Assembly (NCBI GenBank): GCA_041658405.1
Contig: JBBAAG010000039.1
Location: forward strand, 1 to 27,101
Origin: Elusimicrobiota bacterium
GTDB lineage: Bacteria > Elusimicrobiota > UBA5214 > JBBAAG01
Direction of reading: 5' to 3'
DNA length: 27,101 bases
Positions 24,850 to 27,101 of this stretch are shown here, one piece after another. Under the pieces are notes generated by a model. The model ran no database searches and had not been told where the DNA came from. It saw only the letters and a program-made list of their open reading frames with translations. The translations under genes were made by a program, and so were the position numbers. Numbering within the stretch: the first letter of the stretch is position 1; each line of letters opens with the position of its first letter.

Positions 24850-26733
24850 TTATTTTATAACAGCAATTTTCCCATATTTATATCTTTTGTTTGAGTATGA
24901 ATATATCTTGTATAGATAGATTCCTGAAGAGACATTGTTCCCATTTATATTCTTACCATCCCACAAAATGTTATCGCTATTAATACCATACGGTTTTTCT
25001 CCATTCCATACACGATCACCGGTTATTGTATATATAAATAATGGTACTTTTTCGTACGTATATAAATTATCGAAAGTAATAGATTTGTCTTTAGTAGGAT
25101 TAAATGGATTTGGATACACTACCAAATTTGCTAATGTATTTTCTTCCATTACGACATCATCGCTCCAGTCTGACCATTCGGTGTAATAACCATTACCCAT
25201 CAATGCACGGGTTCGAGTGCAATACGTGACATTGGGATTTAAATTCTTACATGATAATACTGTTTCACCAAAATTAGCAGGATCAATGATATTACCCTGT
25301 ATTTCTTTCACTTGGTTACTGTATCCAGTTATTGGATAGACAGACTCATCTATTGTCCCCTTGTCCCAAAACCATCCAATTTCCCTTATCGTTGAATCTA
25401 AATACGTATGATGATATTTTGGTTTTGACGGTTTGCCAATTGGACGAACCAATGTATCATATATTTGAAGACAAATGTTATGGTTATTCCAACTTGCATT
25501 TGAAGCTGATCGTATAAGATATATCTTATTATCCTGACTCTTTTTAAAAGACGTAACTGCATCGTTGTTCGAACCATAGTCGTATGATAACCTTTGAGTT
25601 TTGCTCCAAGTTTCGCCATCATCTATACTTTTTCGATAAAACCTCGCCATTCCCCACACTACGTGTAACTCATAGTTATCTACCAAGAGTGAAGAGAAAT
25701 CTCCATAAGAGTTTTTTTCTGACAAATATTTTGCGTTTCCCCAATTTAATCCACCGTTAATACTTTTAATAAACACTAGTTCTCTATTTAGTTCAAAAGA
25801 ATCACTTCCTACATTTTTTATTCTCGATTCTTCTAGATATAATAAAAATATTGTATTCCCTTTCATTGTTGCACATGAGGGGTAGGTATAAGAAGTTGAG
25901 TTTAGAATATACTGTCCATGTGTCCAGTTCGTTCCACCATCGTCGCTTCTGGTATAATATGTTTTGAATAATGAATCTGTATAGACTTGTCTTTCTCTAT
26001 AAAACACATGTAATGTTGTTGGACTTGTACTTACGATAATTGGTATTTCTCCTCGAATAGTTGTTGTTGTTATTCGAATTAATGACAACCATGTGTTACC
26101 ATTATTGACGCTTTTCTGGAAATAAATATCACCCTGTTTCTCTCGTACTATGCAAACCGTACTTCCTAATACTACTAAATCTGGTAACCTTGATACTTCA
26201 CTACTTGCTGATATTTTGTATTCGTTACTCCAGTTATTCCCAAAATCCTCGCTTTTCTTGTAGTAAACATCTGCATACTCACCTATTCTGTCATATTCAT
26301 AAAACACAAGATGAAGTATTGAATTTCCATCATATCCCAGTTTAGGCCAATATGCGTCCCCATCTGTGTTGCTGAGTACAACATCGTCAGTCCATGTCCT
26401 ACCTTCATCCATACTCTTTTTGTAATATATTCTATATATATCACTTCTTTTATCGGACCAAACTAGATGTAGTGTTCCACTGGAATCTATAAGCATGTTT
26501 GGGCCCCAACAGTTTGCTTTGGTTGGATTAGTTATAGGAATACTGCCCGTCCATCCTTCGGGGATCCGACTGTCACGTTCTACAGAATAACTGCTGGAAT
26601 TGTTTGTGTGTTGACTGCTATTTTCCCAAAAACCTGTCTCTTTAGACCACTCAAACTCTATACAATAGATTGGGGTAAGAAATAATACTAAAAGTGTTAA
26701 AATTGAAATCGCAATTGCAACAATGTATTTCAT
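24850..26733 (-). CDS. Secreted Asp-box (BNR) repeat protein with YPNPF-type C-terminal sorting/FlgD-like domain
   Basis: This 627-residue protein has an N-terminal signal peptide (hydrophobic IVAIAISILTLLVLFLTPIY, ending near residue 24). Six Asp boxes of the form S-x-(D/N)-x-G-x-x-W occur at 107-114, 161-168, 208-215, 263-270, 324-331 and 369-376, enough for a six-bladed sialidase-like propeller. A FnIII-like segment follows (about 434-532). The C-terminus (537-627) has VVYPNPFNPT, IYTITGDRVW, WDGKN-x-NG-x-x-VSSGIYLYKI, the pattern of type IX secretion sorting domains or FlgD-Ig-like domains. No sialidase arginine triad or catalytic Tyr/Glu pair was recognised; an SRIP string at 55-58 is too far N-terminal to be convincing. 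It may be a glycan-binding or other extracellular protein. The region looks AT-richer than the lpx genes, and the ribosome site is weak. Confidence 0.85.
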   Translation of the reverse strand: MKYIVAIAISILTLLVLFLTPIYCIEFEWSKETGFWENSSQHTNNSSSYSVERDSRIPEGWTGSIPITNPTKANCWGPNMLIDSSGTLHLVWSDKRSDIYRIYYKKSMDEGRTWTDDVVLSNTDGDAYWPKLGYDGNSILHLVFYEYDRIGEYADVYYKKSEDFGNNWSNEYKISASSEVSRLPDLVVLGSTVCIVREKQGDIYFQKSVNNGNTWLSLIRITTTTIRGEIPIIVSTSPTTLHVFYRERQVYTDSLFKTYYTRSDDGGTNWTHGQYILNSTSYTYPSCATMKGNTIFLLYLEESRIKNVGSDSFELNRELVFIKSINGGLNWGNAKYLSEKNSYGDFSSLLVDNYELHVVWGMARFYRKSIDDGETWSKTQRLSYDYGSNNDAVTSFKKSQDNKIYLIRSASNASWNNHNICLQIYDTLVRPIGKPSKPKYHHTYLDSTIREIGWFWDKGTIDESVYPITGYSNQVKEIQGNIIDPANFGETVLSCKNLNPNVTYCTRTRALMGNGYYTEWSDWSDDVVMEENTLANLVVYPNPFNPTKDKSITFDNLYTYEKVPLFIYTITGDRVWNGEKPYGINSDNILWDGKNINGNNVSSGIYLYKIYSYSNKRYKYGKIAVIK

Positions 26734-26884
26734 TTAAATAGTTCCATTCAAAAAGTATCAATATTGATAATAACAATATTACAGTAAGAACATTACGACG
26801 GAACATGGATATTCTACTAAATGTTTGAGAGAAGTCAAAACAGGAATTGTTCACGACGGAATAAAAAAATGGAGGTCATTAGAC

Positions 26885-26910
26885 GCCATCAGAACCTGGT
26901 TTATGGGAGA
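26885..26910 (+). repeat. 26-bp imperfect direct repeat, right copy
   Basis: Matches 24748-24773 at 24 of 26 positions in the same orientation, with two substitutions (A to C and G to T). It lies 152 bases upstream of the Asp-box start codon. Confidence 0.75.
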
Positions 26911-27006
26911 ATCATCAGATCCCTATGATCCGCCACTAATAAATAGTCTTACATGATATTTGTCTACCAACTGTCTTCCCAATTTCTCAGCGATAGTGAC
27001 CTCAAG

Positions 27007-27018
27007 TTAGGTACCTAA
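27007..27018. repeat. 12-bp perfect palindrome TTAGGTACCTAA
   Basis: A perfect dyad sharing the central GGTACC with the larger palindrome 26 bases further on. Two related dyads so close together could be a paired operator, but this is only a suggestion. Confidence 0.55.
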
Positions 27019-27043
27019 TTAACTATTAAGGAACTAGTACCAT

Positions 27044-27063
27044 CACAGGGGGTACCCCCTGTG
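27044..27063. repeat. 20-bp perfect palindrome centred on GTAC
   Basis: The half-site CACAGGGGGT is followed directly by its exact reverse complement. There is no loop and no adjacent T-run, so a protein-binding dyad is more likely than a terminator. What it serves lies at or beyond the window edge. Confidence 0.75.
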
Positions 27064-27101
27064 GCGCGAAAAACAAAAACCGGGTATAATAAATACCCTA
27101 A

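Larger units (their letters stand above)
26734..27101. other. Non-coding region upstream of the Asp-box gene
   Basis: A 368-base stretch without a supported gene. It contains the presumed promoter region of the Asp-box gene (no clear boxes found), the right copy of the 26-bp repeat, a 12-bp palindrome at 27007-27018, a 20-bp palindrome at 27044-27063 and a short GGGTA / TACCC inverted repeat near the end. A plus-strand TATAAT near 27085 has no matching -35 box. Confidence 0.6.

Noticed and set aside
24850..26733. True sialidase activity for the Asp-box protein
   Set aside because: Asp boxes occur in many non-sialidases, and the arginine triad and Tyr/Glu catalytic pair were not identified; the SRIP string is misplaced.
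26870..26960. Possible tRNA or small RNA gene
   Set aside because: Only short pairings such as ATCAT / ATGAT are seen; no cloverleaf or CCA-type end could be drawn.
27044..27063. Rho-independent terminator at the 20-bp palindrome
   Set aside because: There is no loop and no T-run on either side.

Overview
The window looks like a chromosomal segment of a Gram-negative (diderm) bacterium from a lineage with few cultured members. It has a lipid A operon with an LpxC-FabZ fusion and LpxI, a type IV pilus locus, very large secreted beta-helix/Ig proteins, and a secreted protein ending in a YPNPF-type (T9SS/FlgD-like) C-terminal domain. This combination fits Elusimicrobiota, Omnitrophota or related candidate phyla, but that placement is inference from gene content and not a phylogenetic result. 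All genes except rpmB are on the minus strand, so transcription runs from high to low coordinates.

Layout in transcription order. (1) 26734-27101 is non-coding and carries two palindromes. (2) 24850-26733 encodes a secreted six-Asp-box protein that is AT-richer than its neighbours and is flanked by 26-bp imperfect direct repeats. (3) 23607-24617 encodes a Gfo/Idh/MocA oxidoreductase. (4) 17686-23512 is a compact lipid A operon, lpxC-fabZ / lpxA / lpxI / lpxB / msbA, behind a good promoter at 23582-23610. It covers early lipid A synthesis and export; lpxD, lpxH/K and waaA are not here. (5) rpmB (+) stands alone and diverges from recG (-). (6) recG is followed by a tiny lipoprotein with a terminator, a TSUP permease, and coaD. 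(7) coaD-pilB, pilT-pilC, major pilin, second pilin-pilD form a type IV pilus assembly set: extension ATPase, retraction ATPase, platform, two pilins and the prepilin peptidase. (8) Positions 7327 to 1 hold one uninterrupted frame of at least 2442 codons that runs off the window. It encodes a secreted protein with two copies of a parallel-beta-helix module separated by Ig/Big-1-like domains.

Points that deserve attention: the duplicated giant beta-helix protein directly downstream of pilD; the pilin regulatory architecture (strong promoter with a hairpin at the predicted 5' end, a terminator, and a candidate leaderless promoter built into that terminator for the second pilin); the two MshEN-type 24-residue motifs in PilB, which predict cyclic-di-GMP control; and the repeat-flanked Asp-box gene. 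No tRNA, rRNA, CRISPR array or insertion sequence was recognised.
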